Shown piece after piece: positions 26,992-37,129 of a DNA stretch of 64,000 nucleotides. This DNA is from Massilia sp. YIM B02769 (GTDB taxonomy: Bacteria > Pseudomonadota > Gammaproteobacteria > Burkholderiales > Burkholderiaceae_D): NCBI RefSeq assembly GCF_030411995.1, contig NZ_JASNRC010000005.1, forward strand, positions 267,561 to 331,560, given 5' to 3'. Every line of letters starts with the position of its first letter. The stretch's first letter is position 1. The position numbers and the translations under genes are program-made. The notes under the pieces are model-generated. The model did no database searches, was not told the origin of the DNA, and was given only the letters and a program-made list of their open reading frames with translations.

Positions 26992-28197
26992 ATGAAAACG
27001 ACTAACACAACAGCACCCTCTGTGATCGTGGCCGGCGCCGGTATCGGCGGCATCGCCACCGCATTGTCGCTGTCGCGCCTGGGCCTGTCGGTGACGGTGC
27101 TGGAACAGTCGGCCACGCTGGGCGAGATCGGCGCCGGCCTGCAGCTCGCACCAAACGCCTTTGCCGCCCTCGATGCGCTGGGCGTGGGCGCCGCGGTGCG
27201 CGAGCGCGCCGTGTTTACCGAGCGCCTGGTGATGATGGACGCGGTCGACTGCAGCGAAGTCGGCGCCTTCGAAGTGGGCGAGCCCTTCCGCCAGCGCTTC
27301 GGCAACCCCTACGCCGTGATCCACCGCGCCGACATCCACACCGCCATCCTCGAACACGTGCGCGGCAACCCGGCCATCGAACTGGTGACCTCCTGCCACA
27401 TCGACGCCATCGAGCAGGACGAAAAAGGCGTCACCGTACTGGCGCGCGACGGCCGGCGCTACGGGGCCGATTACCTGATCGGCTGCGACGGCATCAAGTC
27501 GGTGGCGCGCGACGTGGTGGTGGGCGACCCGGTGCGCGTGTCCGGCCACGTGGTCTACCGCGCCGTGGTACCGGCCGCCGAAATGCCCGAGGCACTGCGC
27601 TGGAACGCGCCGGTGGTCTGGGCCGGCCCGAACTGCCACCTGGTGCACTACCCGCTACGCAGCGGCGACCAGTACAACCTGGTCGTCACCTTCCACAGCC
27701 GCGAGCCCGAAACCTGGGACGTGCGCGACGGCAGCAAAGAGGAAGTGCTGTCCTACTTCAGCGGCATCGCCGACCTGCCGCGCCAGTTGCTGCACTGCCC
27801 GTCGAGCTGGCGCCGCTGGAGCACCGCCGACCGCAACCCGGTCGACAACTGGACGAAGGGCCGCATCACCCTGCTCGGCGACGCCGCCCACCCGACCCTG
27901 CAATACCTGGCCCAGGGCGCCTGCATGGCGTTGGAAGACGCGGTCACCCTCGGCGAGGCCGTGCGCGCTACCGGTTTCGACATGGAAGCCGCCTTTGCCC
28001 TGTACCAGAAATCGCGCATCGCCCGCACCGCGCGCGTGGTGCTGTCGGCGCGCGAGATGGGCCGCCTGTACCACGCCCACGGCGTCGAGCGCCTGATACG
28101 CAACGGTTTGTGGAAGGGCCGCGGCCAGGCCGGCTTCTACGACGCCCTGGACTGGCTGTATGGCTGGAGCGCCGAGCGCTGCCTGGCCACCGCATAA
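26992..28197 (+). CDS. 3-hydroxybenzoate 6-monooxygenase
   Basis: A 401-residue FAD-dependent aromatic hydroxylase, started at ATG 26992 with GGAG upstream. FAD-binding GxGxxG: VIVAGAGIGGIATALSLSRLG (near residue 8). The DG motif YLIGCDGIKSVAR is near 160, and the second FAD site is ITLLGDAAHPTLQYLAQGACMALEDA near 285. The fold is shared with salicylate hydroxylase, but direct linkage to gentisate dioxygenase indicates 3-hydroxybenzoate (or a salicylate 5-type substrate) converted to gentisate with NADH and O2. First gene of a five-gene operon. Confidence 0.9.
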   Translation: MKTTNTTAPSVIVAGAGIGGIATALSLSRLGLSVTVLEQSATLGEIGAGLQLAPNAFAALDALGVGAAVRERAVFTERLVMMDAVDCSEVGAFEVGEPFRQRFGNPYAVIHRADIHTAILEHVRGNPAIELVTSCHIDAIEQDEKGVTVLARDGRRYGADYLIGCDGIKSVARDVVVGDPVRVSGHVVYRAVVPAAEMPEALRWNAPVVWAGPNCHLVHYPLRSGDQYNLVVTFHSREPETWDVRDGSKEEVLSYFSGIADLPRQLLHCPSSWRRWSTADRNPVDNWTKGRITLLGDAAHPTLQYLAQGACMALEDAVTLGEAVRATGFDMEAAFALYQKSRIARTARVVLSAREMGRLYHAHGVERLIRNGLWKGRGQAGFYDALDWLYGWSAERCLATA

Positions 28198-28212
28198 AAA
28201 AGGAGAACCGAC

Positions 28213-29262
28213 ATGCACAACGACCTGCAAGGCGCGCGCCGCGCCCTCTACCACGACATGCAGTCCCTGCACCTGACGCCGCTGTGGGAATCGCTGCACA
28301 ACCTGGTGCCCAAGACCCCGGCGCCCGGCTACGAAGCGGCGCTGTGGCGCTACGCCGATATCCTGCCGCATTTGCAGCGCGCCGGCGAACTGATCTCGGC
28401 CGAGGAAGCCGTGCGCCGCGTGCTGGTGCTGGAAAACCCGGCCCTGCCCGGCAGCTCCTCGATCACGCATTCGCTGTACGCCGGCCTGCAGCTGATCCTG
28501 CCGGGCGAGGTGGCACCGGCGCACCGCCACACCCAGTCGGCGCTGCGCTTCATCGTCCAGGGCAAGGGGGCCTACACGGCGGTCGACGGCGAGCGCAGCA
28601 CCATGCACCCGGGCGACTTCATCCTCACGCCGTCCTGGACCTGGCACGACCACGGCAACCCCGGCATAGACGGCCAGGCCGAACCCGTGGTCTGGCTCGA
28701 CGGCCTGGACATTCCGATGACGCGCTTCTTCAGCGGCGGCTTTGCCGAGAACGGCGAAGCGGCCAGCCAGCCGGTGGCACGCCCCGAGGGCCGCAGCCTG
28801 GCCGCCTACGGCCACAACATGGCGCCGGTGCGCCGGCTGCACACCCGCGCCAGTTCGCCGATCTTCAACTACCCTTACGAGCGCTCGCGCGAGGCGCTCG
28901 ACACCCTGCGCCGCCAGGAAGAGATCGACCCCTGGGTCGGCGTCAAGCTCCGCTACATCAACCCCTTGAACGGCGGCTCTCCGATGCCGACCATCGGCGC
29001 CTGCATGCAGCTGCTCCCCGCCGGATTTATCGGCCGCGCCCACCGCAGCACCGACGGCACCGTCTACAGCGTGGTCGAAGGCAGCGGCACGGCTGTCATC
29101 GACGGCCGGCGCTTCGCGTTTGATGCGCGCGACACCTTCGTGGTGCCGTCCTGGGCCACGCTCGCCTTCGAGGCGCCGCAAGACGTGGTGCTGTTCAGCT
29201 TTTCCGACCGCCCGGTGCTGGAGGCCATCGGCCTGCTGCGCGAAGAATTCCTTCCCGAATAA
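28213..29262 (+). CDS. Gentisate 1,2-dioxygenase
   Basis: A 349-residue bicupin. The first cupin supplies metal ligands in [26 protein letters not shown] (near residue 100) and [10 protein letters not shown] (near 145). The second cupin (from about 245) reads [22 protein letters not shown]. This architecture and the HRH + H ligand set are those of Fe(II) gentisate dioxygenases, which open the ring of gentisate to maleylpyruvate. It follows the hydroxylase by 15 bp with AAGGAG upstream. Confidence 0.93.
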   Translation: MHNDLQGARRALYHDMQSLHLTPLWESLHNLVPKTPAPGYEAALWRYADILPHLQRAGELISAEEAVRRVLVLENPALPGSSSITHSLYAGLQLILPGEVAPAHRHTQSALRFIVQGKGAYTAVDGERSTMHPGDFILTPSWTWHDHGNPGIDGQAEPVVWLDGLDIPMTRFFSGGFAENGEAASQPVARPEGRSLAAYGHNMAPVRRLHTRASSPIFNYPYERSREALDTLRRQEEIDPWVGVKLRYINPLNGGSPMPTIGACMQLLPAGFIGRAHRSTDGTVYSVVEGSGTAVIDGRRFAFDARDTFVVPSWATLAFEAPQDVVLFSFSDRPVLEAIGLLREEFLPE

Positions 29263-29279
29263 CCTAGAAAGAGACCATC

Positions 29280-29990
29280 ATGAGCGACCACTATCTGTTC
29301 CCGCCCCAGGCCACGGTCGGCCTGCCCGTCAATGGCAGCGAGGCTGCCTTCCCGGTACGCCGCGTCTACTGCGTCGGCCGCAACTACGCGGCGCACGCGC
29401 GCGAAATGGGTTTCGATCCGGAGCGCGAACCGCCCTTCTTCTTCTGCAAGCCAAACGATGCGCAGTCGATCGTGCCGGTGCCGGCCGGCGCCACCGTCGA
29501 GATCCCCTACCCGCCGCGCACCGAGAACTATCATTATGAAATCGAACTGGTGGTCGCGATCGGTAAGGCCGGCGCCAACATCTCGCCGGAAGACGCGCAG
29601 GCGCACATCTTCGGCTACGCCGTCGGCCTCGACATGACCCGGCGCGATCTGCAGATGCGCATGCGCGAACAGGGCCGCCCCTGGGAGATCGGCAAGGCCT
29701 TCGACTGTTCGGCGCCGATTGGCCCGATCACGCCTGTTGACGCCAGCGGCGTCGTGAACGCCGGCGCCATCGCCCTGACGGTGGACGGCAAGACCGTGCA
29801 GAGCAGCGACATCACCCACCTGATCTGGAACGTGAACGAGACCATCGCCCAGCTCTCGACCCTGTTCGAACTCCAGCCGGGCGACTTGATCATGACCGGC
29901 ACGCCGGAAGGCGTGGGCGCCGTGGTGCGCGGCCAGGCCATGCAGGGCACGGTGGATGGCCTGACGCCGATCAGCGTGAAAGTCGTCTGA
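29280..29990 (+). CDS. Fumarylpyruvate hydrolase (FAH family)
   Basis: A 236-residue fumarylacetoacetate hydrolase-fold protein. N-terminal [19 protein letters not shown] is followed by [16 protein letters not shown], then the metal ligands E...E...D in [15 protein letters not shown] and [14 protein letters not shown]. The C-terminus [17 protein letters not shown] is typical. In the gentisate pathway this enzyme splits fumarylpyruvate into fumarate and pyruvate. 17 bp separate it from the dioxygenase gene. Confidence 0.92.
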   Translation: MSDHYLFPPQATVGLPVNGSEAAFPVRRVYCVGRNYAAHAREMGFDPEREPPFFFCKPNDAQSIVPVPAGATVEIPYPPRTENYHYEIELVVAIGKAGANISPEDAQAHIFGYAVGLDMTRRDLQMRMREQGRPWEIGKAFDCSAPIGPITPVDASGVVNAGAIALTVDGKTVQSSDITHLIWNVNETIAQLSTLFELQPGDLIMTGTPEGVGAVVRGQAMQGTVDGLTPISVKVV

Positions 29991-30077
29991 GAAGTGAGCT
30001 AAGTAGCGAAACCCGGCCAGCGCTCCAGCGAAGAAGCGCGGCCATACTGAAATTCAACCTGCAGCGAGGAGACACCC

Positions 30078-31439
30078 ATGCAAGCGCAGAACGTCCAGCA
30101 GTTCATCGACCAACATCCCTTTTCGCCGCTCCAGAAGCGCGTGCTCGCGCTGTGCTTCCTGGTGGTGGCGATCGACGGTTTCGACACCGCCTCGATCGGC
30201 TTCATCGCGCCCGCCCTGCGCGGCGAATGGGGCTTGAGCGCGGCCGCCCTGGCGCCGCTGTTCGGCGCCGGTCTGTTCGGCCTGATGGCGGGCGCCCTGC
30301 TGCTCGGGCCCATGGCCGACCGCTTTGGCCGCAAGCCGGTCTTGCTGCTGTCGGTCGCCTTCTTCGGCCTGACCTCGCTGCTGTCTGCCTTTGCCGACAA
30401 CATGACGACGCTGCTGGTGCTGCGTTTCCTCACCGGCCTGGGCCTGGGCGGCGCGATGCCGACCACGATCACCCTCACCTCCGAATACTGCCCGCAGGCG
30501 CGGCGCGCCAGCCTGGTGACGCTGATGTTCTGCGGCTTCACCATCGGCTCGGCCCTGGGCGGCCTGGTGGCGGCGCAGCTGCTGGCCAGCGTGGGCTGGC
30601 GCGGCATTCTCACCATCGGCGGGGTGATTCCGCTGCTGCTGGTGCCGGCGCTGCTGTTCGCCCTGCCCGAGTCGCTGCGCTGGATGGTGCTGCGCGGACG
30701 CGGCGCCAGCGCGGCGGCACAAGGCATCATGCGCAAGATCGCGAAGACCGCGCAAGCACTCCCGCCGCTGACGGTCAGCGACGTCAAGCTGCCCGGCTCC
30801 CCGGTCACCCAGCTGTTCCGCCCCGGCCTGATCGGCGGCACCCTGCTGCTGTGGTCCACCTTCTTCATGAGCCTGTTGATCATCTACCTGCTCTCGAGCT
30901 GGTTGCCGACCATCCTGAACGGGGCCGGCCATAGCCTGTCGCAAGCTTCCTTCATCAGCTCGGCCTTCCAGATCGGCGGCACCCTCGGCGCGATCCTGCT
31001 GGGCCGCTGGATGGACCGCTACCGCCCGCACCGCGTGCTGGCCACGGCCTACCTGGCGGCGGCCGTCTGCATCGTGGTCGTCGGCATGGCCACGCAGAAC
31101 GTGCCGCTGCTGGTGCTGGCCGTGTTTGGCGTCGGCTTTGGCGTGAGCGGTTCGCAGGTCGGCGCGAACGCGCTGGCTGCGGCGTTCTACCCCACCACCA
31201 GCCGCGCCACCGGCGTCAGCTGGGCCTCGGCCATCGGCCGCAGCGGCTCGGTGCTCGGCTCGATGGTCGGCGGCGCCCTGCTGGCGGCGGAACTGAGCAC
31301 GCAGACCATCTTCCTGATGCTGGCCGTACCGGCGGTGCTGGCCGCGTTTGCGCTGCTGGCCATGGGCCGGCTGCAGCAGCCTGTCGCCACCGCGCCGGTC
31401 ATGCCGCTCCAACCCACCACCAACAATTCGCTCACATGA
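30078..31439 (+). CDS. Aromatic acid/H+ symporter (MFS, AAHS family)
   Basis: A 453-residue, 12-helix major facilitator protein. Helix 1 carries the AAHS-typical DGFDTASIGFIAPAL, the cytoplasmic loop 2-3 motif is GPMADRFGRKPVLLLSV, and helix 4 region EYCPQARRASLVTLMFCGFTIGSALGG is well conserved in PcaK/BenK/MhbT-like transporters. It likely imports 3-hydroxybenzoate or gentisate with protons. An 87-bp gap separates it from the hydrolase; its stop overlaps the next gene by ATGA. Confidence 0.92.
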   Translation: MQAQNVQQFIDQHPFSPLQKRVLALCFLVVAIDGFDTASIGFIAPALRGEWGLSAAALAPLFGAGLFGLMAGALLLGPMADRFGRKPVLLLSVAFFGLTSLLSAFADNMTTLLVLRFLTGLGLGGAMPTTITLTSEYCPQARRASLVTLMFCGFTIGSALGGLVAAQLLASVGWRGILTIGGVIPLLLVPALLFALPESLRWMVLRGRGASAAAQGIMRKIAKTAQALPPLTVSDVKLPGSPVTQLFRPGLIGGTLLLWSTFFMSLLIIYLLSSWLPTILNGAGHSLSQASFISSAFQIGGTLGAILLGRWMDRYRPHRVLATAYLAAAVCIVVVGMATQNVPLLVLAVFGVGFGVSGSQVGANALAAAFYPTTSRATGVSWASAIGRSGSVLGSMVGGALLAAELSTQTIFLMLAVPAVLAAFALLAMGRLQQPVATAPVMPLQPTTNNSLT

Positions 31440-32080
31440 AACTGCATACCTATTACCGCAGCTCGGCGTCCTATCGCGTCCGCATCGCCCTGAACCTGAA
31501 GGGACTGGCCCACGACCAGGCCTACGTCCACCTGTCGAAAGACGGCGGCGGCCAGTTCGCACCCGCGTTCGACGCCCTGAATCCCCAGCACCTGCTGCCG
31601 GTGCTGGAGGTCGACGGCATGATCCTGCCGCAGTCGCTCGCGATCATCGAGTACCTCGACGAGACCCGCCCCGCCGTGCCGCTGCTGCCGGCGGACGCCA
31701 GGGGCCGCGCCCGTGTGCGTGCGCTCAGCCAGGCCATCGCCGCGGACATCCACCCGATCAACAACCTGCGCGTGCTGAAGTATTTGAGCGCGGAGCTGGG
31801 CGTGAGGACGGAGCAGAAGAACGCCTGGTACCGCCACTGGGTGACGCTGGGGCTGGACGCGCTGGAACGCCAGCTGGCCGGCAGCCCGGACACCGGCGCC
31901 TTCTGCCATGGCGACACGCCCGGCATGGCCGACTGCTGCCTGGTGCCGCAGCTATACAACGCGCGCCGCTTCGAATGCGACCTGACGCCCTATCCGACGC
32001 TGCTGGCGATCGAGGCACGCTGCGCGGAACTGGCGGCCTTCCGCGACGCCCGGCCGGAAGTCCAGCCCGACGCCGAGTGA
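31436..32080 (+). CDS. Maleylpyruvate isomerase (zeta-class GST)
   Basis: A 214-residue glutathione S-transferase-fold protein starting MKLHTYYRSSASYRVRIALNLKGL. The SSASYRVRIALN motif is diagnostic of zeta-class maleylacetoacetate/maleylpyruvate isomerases and supplies the catalytic serine and cysteine-equivalent region. The middle has the glutathione-binding LPQSLAIIEYLDE. It isomerises maleylpyruvate to fumarylpyruvate, closing the gap between the dioxygenase and the hydrolase. ATGA overlap with the transporter gene; last gene of the operon. Confidence 0.92.
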   Translation: MKLHTYYRSSASYRVRIALNLKGLAHDQAYVHLSKDGGGQFAPAFDALNPQHLLPVLEVDGMILPQSLAIIEYLDETRPAVPLLPADARGRARVRALSQAIAADIHPINNLRVLKYLSAELGVRTEQKNAWYRHWVTLGLDALERQLAGSPDTGAFCHGDTPGMADCCLVPQLYNARRFECDLTPYPTLLAIEARCAELAAFRDARPEVQPDAE

Positions 32081-32098
32081 CACGGCCCCCTGGCGTGC

Positions 32099-34141
32099 TC
32101 AGGCGCCGCCAAGCAAAGCGGCGACGCCCTGCATCACGCGTTCGAGCAGCGCTTCGTCATAGGGCAGCCAGGGTACCGCGCCCAGCTTCCGGTCGGACGC
32201 CGGAAGCGCCAGCTCGACCGGCGCGCCATCGCGCAGCACGCGGCCGGTACGCATGCTGACCCGGGCGCCGCCCACCTCCACATGAAAACCATCCAGCTTG
32301 ACGCTGCCGTCCGCGATCCGCGGCGCCAGCAGCGCGGCGAGCACGCGGCGGCGCATCGCGTCGCGCCCGGTCTGGCCGGCCAGCAGCAGGAGCCGGCGGC
32401 TGCGTTCGCAAGGGTTGCCGTCTTCGGTGTCGAGCGCGACCGAGGACACGCTGACCAGCAAGTCGACCGCGCGGCAGGCTTCCGACAGGACGCGCGGCGG
32501 CACGGCAGCGGGTGCCAAGGTTGCGGCGCCATGCCGGAACAGCAGCGCGCGGCTGGCGACCGCGCCGCCGCAGCCCGGATACAGGCGGTCGCTCACCACG
32601 AACAGCGCGCGCAGGTCGCCGAACCGGCGAAGCAGGCCGTCGTGGTCCAGCTTCCAGCCCTCGCGCCGCGCCAGCCCGACCAGCGGCACCGCATCCAGTT
32701 CGTAGCCGGCGAAGAGTTCGCCATCCGTTGGCCGGTACCACTCGCGGAATACCTGGCGCAGGGGCTGGCGCAGTTGCTGCGCCAGGATACGGGCGCGCCA
32801 GGCCTCGCGCTCGGCTTCGTCGGCCTCGACCGGATGCCAGAGCGTGACCGGCTCGTCGTCCGCGACCGCTACCGCCTCTCCCTGCGCATCGAGCGGCCGG
32901 TCTTCCGGCCCGAGCATCCAGGCGGCGCCGCTGCGCCAGACCAGGCCCCGGGCGAATTCGGCGGCGGTCTTGTTGGCCAGCAGGCGCGCACGCCACGCGC
33001 CGTAGGGCAGCACGAGCGGTTCGACGAAGCAGCGCTCGAAGAACTGGACCAACAAGGCGCGCAGCGCCTTCGGTGCAAGACCGGCGTCCAGCAGCCGCAG
33101 CGCCACTGCCGGGCGCGCGGCCAGGCCGCGCTCGGCCGGCTTCTGGTGCCGCGCCAGCTTCTTTTGCAGGCCGGCGTGGCGCACCAGCGCCAGCGCCTGG
33201 CGCAGGGCGAGCACGCCTTCGGGCGTCGGCACGGCTTCGATCGCGTGCCCGAGCGCGACGGTCAGGGCCTGCGAGGGTGCGGTGCGCGCCGCCGTCGGCG
33301 CCACGCAGGCCTGCGCCAGCAAGGGACCGATCAGCCCCGCATACCAGGCTTCGTCGCGCGTGGCCGCCACCCGCGCCGCCATGCCCAGCACCAGCGCATC
33401 GTCGCGGTCGAAGGCGGCGTCGGCCACGTACGGCAGCTCGCCGGCATGCAGGCGCGCGAGCTGTTCCGCCGCTCCGGCCAGTGCCGCGCGCGCGAAATGG
33501 AGATAACCCCTTGGTTCGTCCGGCTCTGCAGCCAGCATGGCGGCGGGGTCCGCTTCCTCGCCCTCGTCCGCGACCAGGGAAGTGTAATGGCCGCTGAAGG
33601 CCAGCGCGAACAGGGTCTCGGGCGCCACCGCGCGCAGGGCGGCATACTCGCGCGCGGCCAGGTCGTGCGCCGGCCGTCCCGCGATAAGCGCATCCAGGCG
33701 CGCGAGTAGGCCGTCGGCACCGGTGGCGCGCGCGATGGCCAACAAGGCATGGCGATCGGCGAACCAGCGTTCTTCAGGCGGCAACCGCGGCAGCAAGGCT
33801 GCCTCGAGCCCGGCGCCGGGCAGCGGCGCGAGGTAACGCACCTGGCCCAACAGCCAGGACAAGTGCACGGGCCCCGAGGGCACGGCCTGCAGCGTGGCCA
33901 GCAGACCCGCATTGTCGAGGCGCGGCAGGAGGCCGCGTTGCGCGGCCTGGCGCAGCACCTCCCCGGCCTGCTGGCGCAGCGCGTCGCCGGCATCCGGGCT
34001 CCACTGCACGCGCTGCAGCAGCGGCCACAGCGCACCCAGCTCGTCCGGGCTCAGGCCGCCGATATCGATCGGCACGCCGACAAAGCGGGGATGGTCGGGC
34101 TGCGTGCCGAGACGGTCGCGCAGTTCGGCGTAGTGGCTCAT
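32099..34141 (-). CDS. DUF4132 (MolR/YehI-like) protein
   Basis: A 680-residue soluble protein, leucine/alanine-rich, with no signal peptide or membrane helix. The C-terminal 250 residues fit DUF4132: WRARILAQQLRQPLRQVFREWYRPTDGEL..., then FAGYELDAVPLVGLARREGWKLDHDG, and a final segment DRLYPGCGGAVASRALLFRHG ... SVSSVALDTEDGNPCERSRRLLLL. E. coli relatives (YehI/MolR) have no settled function. It lies 30 bp downstream of a lipoprotein gene on the same strand, a likely two-gene operon, and converges on the gentisate operon. Confidence 0.75.
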   Translation of the reverse strand: MSHYAELRDRLGTQPDHPRFVGVPIDIGGLSPDELGALWPLLQRVQWSPDAGDALRQQAGEVLRQAAQRGLLPRLDNAGLLATLQAVPSGPVHLSWLLGQVRYLAPLPGAGLEAALLPRLPPEERWFADRHALLAIARATGADGLLARLDALIAGRPAHDLAAREYAALRAVAPETLFALAFSGHYTSLVADEGEEADPAAMLAAEPDEPRGYLHFARAALAGAAEQLARLHAGELPYVADAAFDRDDALVLGMAARVAATRDEAWYAGLIGPLLAQACVAPTAARTAPSQALTVALGHAIEAVPTPEGVLALRQALALVRHAGLQKKLARHQKPAERGLAARPAVALRLLDAGLAPKALRALLVQFFERCFVEPLVLPYGAWRARLLANKTAAEFARGLVWRSGAAWMLGPEDRPLDAQGEAVAVADDEPVTLWHPVEADEAEREAWRARILAQQLRQPLRQVFREWYRPTDGELFAGYELDAVPLVGLARREGWKLDHDGLLRRFGDLRALFVVSDRLYPGCGGAVASRALLFRHGAATLAPAAVPPRVLSEACRAVDLLVSVSSVALDTEDGNPCERSRRLLLLAGQTGRDAMRRRVLAALLAPRIADGSVKLDGFHVEVGGARVSMRTGRVLRDGAPVELALPASDRKLGAVPWLPYDEALLERVMQGVAALLGGA

Positions 34142-34171
34142 GCTCTACTCATGCCGCGCGCCCGCTTGCCG

Positions 34172-34981
34172 TCAGGCGTCGGCCTGGCAGCCCTGGAGCG
34201 AAGCGCCGGCGTCGCGCCGCTGCACGCCGATCAGCTTGCCCGCGGTATCGTAGGTCACATGGAACATCGGTCCGTCCGACACCTGGAAGGCATAGGTCAC
34301 CTGGTTTTCGCCCGGCATGATCATCACCATCTCGGTCGTGGCGCGGCTCAGGTCGAAGCTGTCGCTGCCCACGGTGGCAATGCCGCCGGCAAGCTTGTAT
34401 TCGGCCGTCTTCGCTTCCATCGGGTTGGCCGGGTTGAAGCACTTCAGCGCCACACCAGGCGTTTCGATGAAGCGCGCCATGCTCTTGTACAGGGGCTGGC
34501 CGCGCAGTTGATCGAGCCCCGGCCCCTTCGGACAGCTGAGCAGCTGCTCGCCGCGCATCAGGCCAGCGCTTCCTCCCTCCGGCCCGGCCTGGTCGCTCAG
34601 GGTCAGCACCGGACCCTTCTCCGCTTCCATGGACAGCATCGCGCCGGCCTTGACGACGCCATTCACCGTCTCGCGCGTCAGCGTGATCAGCTGCGGCTTG
34701 CGCATGTCCAGGGTGAGGTCGGGCGCGGTCATCTTGCCGTCGGCGTCGAGACGGATGCTGGCCTCGATGGTGTCGAGTTGCGGCGTGCGGGTGCAGCCGC
34801 CGGTGTAGCTGCGGCTGCCGTTGCCGACGAGAAGCGGCGCCACCAACGGCCACGGGTCGGCGGCGGACACGGCCGAGCCGGTACTGCCTGCGGCGCCCGG
34901 CGCGGCGGCGTCATCCTTCTTGCCACATGCTCCCAGGCTCAGGGCGGCAAGGACGGCGGGTAACAGGATGGCTCGGCGCAT
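34172..34981 (-). CDS. Predicted lipoprotein of unknown function
   Basis: A 269-residue protein from ATG 34981 with GGAGA 6 bp upstream. The N-terminus MRRAILLPAVLAALSLGAC is a lipoprotein signal, with the mature protein beginning at Cys19, followed by a charged and Gly/Ala/Ser linker. The mature part contains four further cysteines spread along the chain (GGCTRTP, LLSCPKG, LKCFNP, LQGCQAD), probably forming disulfides. No family recognised. Co-directional and close to the DUF4132 gene. Confidence 0.8.
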   Translation of the reverse strand: MRRAILLPAVLAALSLGACGKKDDAAAPGAAGSTGSAVSAADPWPLVAPLLVGNGSRSYTGGCTRTPQLDTIEASIRLDADGKMTAPDLTLDMRKPQLITLTRETVNGVVKAGAMLSMEAEKGPVLTLSDQAGPEGGSAGLMRGEQLLSCPKGPGLDQLRGQPLYKSMARFIETPGVALKCFNPANPMEAKTAEYKLAGGIATVGSDSFDLSRATTEMVMIMPGENQVTYAFQVSDGPMFHVTYDTAGKLIGVQRRDAGASLQGCQADA

Positions 34982-35138
34982 ACTTATCTCCAATGCAATA
35001 AAAGCGCAACCTTAGCATAAAAATTGCGCCAAACGGCTCAGCGAAGCCTGTTCATGCCGTGTGCATGTCCGGGGCGATAGCGCCCGGCTCGGCAGGGCCG
35101 CCATGCTATACTGGCATCGTCATCTTTTCCCTTAGCGT

Positions 35139-35468
35139 ATGAGACGCGCGTTCGTCATTTTCCTGATCCTGTTGTTCCCCCTGAACGTGCTGGCGCTGTC
35201 CTGGTCCGTCGCGACCGAGCCTGCCGCCATGGCAACGCCCGCAAACGCGCCGGCCGACACCGACTCCTTCTTCGCCAAGCTGTTCGACGCCGACACCACG
35301 CTCGACCTGGACCCCGACGAACCGCCTCCGATGGACCTGCACGACATCGTGAACCACGAGGCCGGCCTGCAGTTCATCACCCTCCCCGGCCGCGCGGCTT
35401 CCTGCCACGACGCGCGCCGCCAATGCCTGTCGATTCCGCCTCCCGTCCGGCCGCCCCGGCCCGTCTGA
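35139..35468 (+). CDS. Small secreted hypothetical protein
   Basis: A 109-residue frame with a convincing signal peptide (MRRAFVIFLILLFPLNVLALS). The remainder is acidic (DTDSFFAKLFDADTTLDLDPDEPPPMDLHDIVNHE) and ends proline-rich. No Shine-Dalgarno sequence is clear. It precedes the TerC gene by 74 bp. No family recognised; it could be spurious beyond the signal peptide. Confidence 0.5.
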   Translation: MRRAFVIFLILLFPLNVLALSWSVATEPAAMATPANAPADTDSFFAKLFDADTTLDLDPDEPPPMDLHDIVNHEAGLQFITLPGRAASCHDARRQCLSIPPPVRPPRPV

Positions 35469-35542
35469 CGCTCCCCGCCGCACGTGCGCGCCGCATCCGG
35501 CCCGCGCGCGCATGACCGTCGACACATCAAAGAGGTAATAAC

Positions 35543-37129
35543 ATGGAATGGCTATTCGACCCCACCATCTGGGTGGGCCTGTTCACGCTGGTGCTGCTGG
35601 AAATCGTCCTCGGCATCGACAACCTGATCTTCATCGCGATCCTGGCCGATAAACTGCCGCCGCACCAGCGCGACAAGGCGCGCCTGCTCGGCCTGTCGCT
35701 GGCAATGGGCATGCGCCTCGGCCTGCTGACCATCGTGTCCTGGCTGGTGACCCTGACCACGCCGCTGTTTTCGCTGGGGTCGTTCAGCTTCTCGGGGCGC
35801 GACCTGATTCTTCTGGTCGGCGGGGTCTTCCTGCTGTTCAAGGCGACGATGGAACTGCATGAGCGCCTGGAAGGCGTGGAGCATACGCAGTCGGAGTCGA
35901 AGGTGTACGCCAGCTTCGCCGCGGTCGTGGCCCAGATCGTCGTGCTCGACGCCGTGTTCTCGCTCGACGCCGTGATCACCGCGGTCGGCATGGTCGATGA
36001 ACTGGGCGTCATGATGGCGGCCGTGATCATCTCGATCGGCGTGATGATCCTGGCCTCGAAGCCCTTGACGCGCTTCGTCAACGCGCACCCGACCGTGGTG
36101 GTGCTGTGCCTGAGCTTCCTGCTGATGATCGGCCTGAGCCTGGTGGCCGAGGGCCTGGGCTTCCATATCCCGAAGGGCTACCTGTACGCCGCGATCGGCT
36201 TCTCGATCGTGATCGAGACCCTGAACCAGTTCGCGCGCCGTAACTTCCTGAAGAACGCGGCCCGCGTGCCGCTGCGCGAACGCACCGCCGAGTCGGTCCT
36301 GCGCCTGCTGGGCAGCCGCAAGCGCGGCGCCCCGGTCCAGGCCGAAGCGGAAGCGGAGCAGGAAGCGCCGCTGGAGCCGGCCTTTGCGCTGGAAGAGCGC
36401 AACATGGTCAGCGGCGTGCTGACCCTGGCCGACCGCTCGATCCGCTCGATCATGACGCCGCGTTCGGAGATGTCGTGGGTGAACCTGGAACACGCGCCGC
36501 CCGCCATCCTGGCCCAGCTGCGCGACACCCCGCACAGCCTGCTGCCGGTGTGCCGCGGCGAGCTCGATAACGTGACCGGCGTGGCGCGCACCAAGGACCT
36601 GATCGCCGCCCTGCTGCTGCGCGAACGCGGCGACCTGCCGGTGGAAGCGAGCTTCGCGCCGGTCATGCGCACCCCGATCATCCTGCCGGAAACGAGCGGC
36701 GTGCTGCGCGCCATGGACACGCTGAAGCGCGCCCATGGCCAGCTGGTGCTGGTGTCCGACGAATACGGCACCGTGCAGGGCCTGCTGACGCCGATCGACA
36801 TCCTGGAAGCGATCGCCGGCGAATTCCCCGACGAGGACGAACAGCCGGCGGTGCGCCCGCAAGGCCCGGGCCTGTGGGAAGTCGACGGCGCGGCCGACCT
36901 GCACCTGCTGGAGCAAGTGCTGGAAACCGATGCCCTGGTGGGCGAGTCCGACGACTACACCTCGCTGGCCGGCTTCCTGCTGGCCCGCTTCGAGACCTTC
37001 CCCGAGCCTGGGCAAGCAATCGAGCTCGACGGCCTGCGCTTCGAGATCCTGGCGGTCGAGGAAAGGCGCATCGCCCGCGTCGCCATCCGCCGTATCGAAG
37101 CCGCCGCCGAACAGGAACCCGTAGCGTAA
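35543..37129 (+). CDS. TerC-domain / CBS / CorC-HlyC membrane protein
   Basis: A 528-residue protein. Residues 1-235 are a seven-helix TerC domain with acidic residues in membrane segments ([35 protein letters not shown]) that resemble metal-binding sites. A CBS pair follows (about 300-420: [46 protein letters not shown]). The C-terminal CorC_HlyC domain ends the chain ([24 protein letters not shown]). Same architecture as E. coli YoaE/YegH. TerC proteins are implicated in manganese or other divalent metal export; CBS domains suggest nucleotide control. RBS AGAGG upstream. Followed by a REP-like inverted repeat. Confidence 0.92.
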   Translation: MEWLFDPTIWVGLFTLVLLEIVLGIDNLIFIAILADKLPPHQRDKARLLGLSLAMGMRLGLLTIVSWLVTLTTPLFSLGSFSFSGRDLILLVGGVFLLFKATMELHERLEGVEHTQSESKVYASFAAVVAQIVVLDAVFSLDAVITAVGMVDELGVMMAAVIISIGVMILASKPLTRFVNAHPTVVVLCLSFLLMIGLSLVAEGLGFHIPKGYLYAAIGFSIVIETLNQFARRNFLKNAARVPLRERTAESVLRLLGSRKRGAPVQAEAEAEQEAPLEPAFALEERNMVSGVLTLADRSIRSIMTPRSEMSWVNLEHAPPAILAQLRDTPHSLLPVCRGELDNVTGVARTKDLIAALLLRERGDLPVEASFAPVMRTPIILPETSGVLRAMDTLKRAHGQLVLVSDEYGTVQGLLTPIDILEAIAGEFPDEDEQPAVRPQGPGLWEVDGAADLHLLEQVLETDALVGESDDYTSLAGFLLARFETFPEPGQAIELDGLRFEILAVEERRIARVAIRRIEAAAEQEPVA

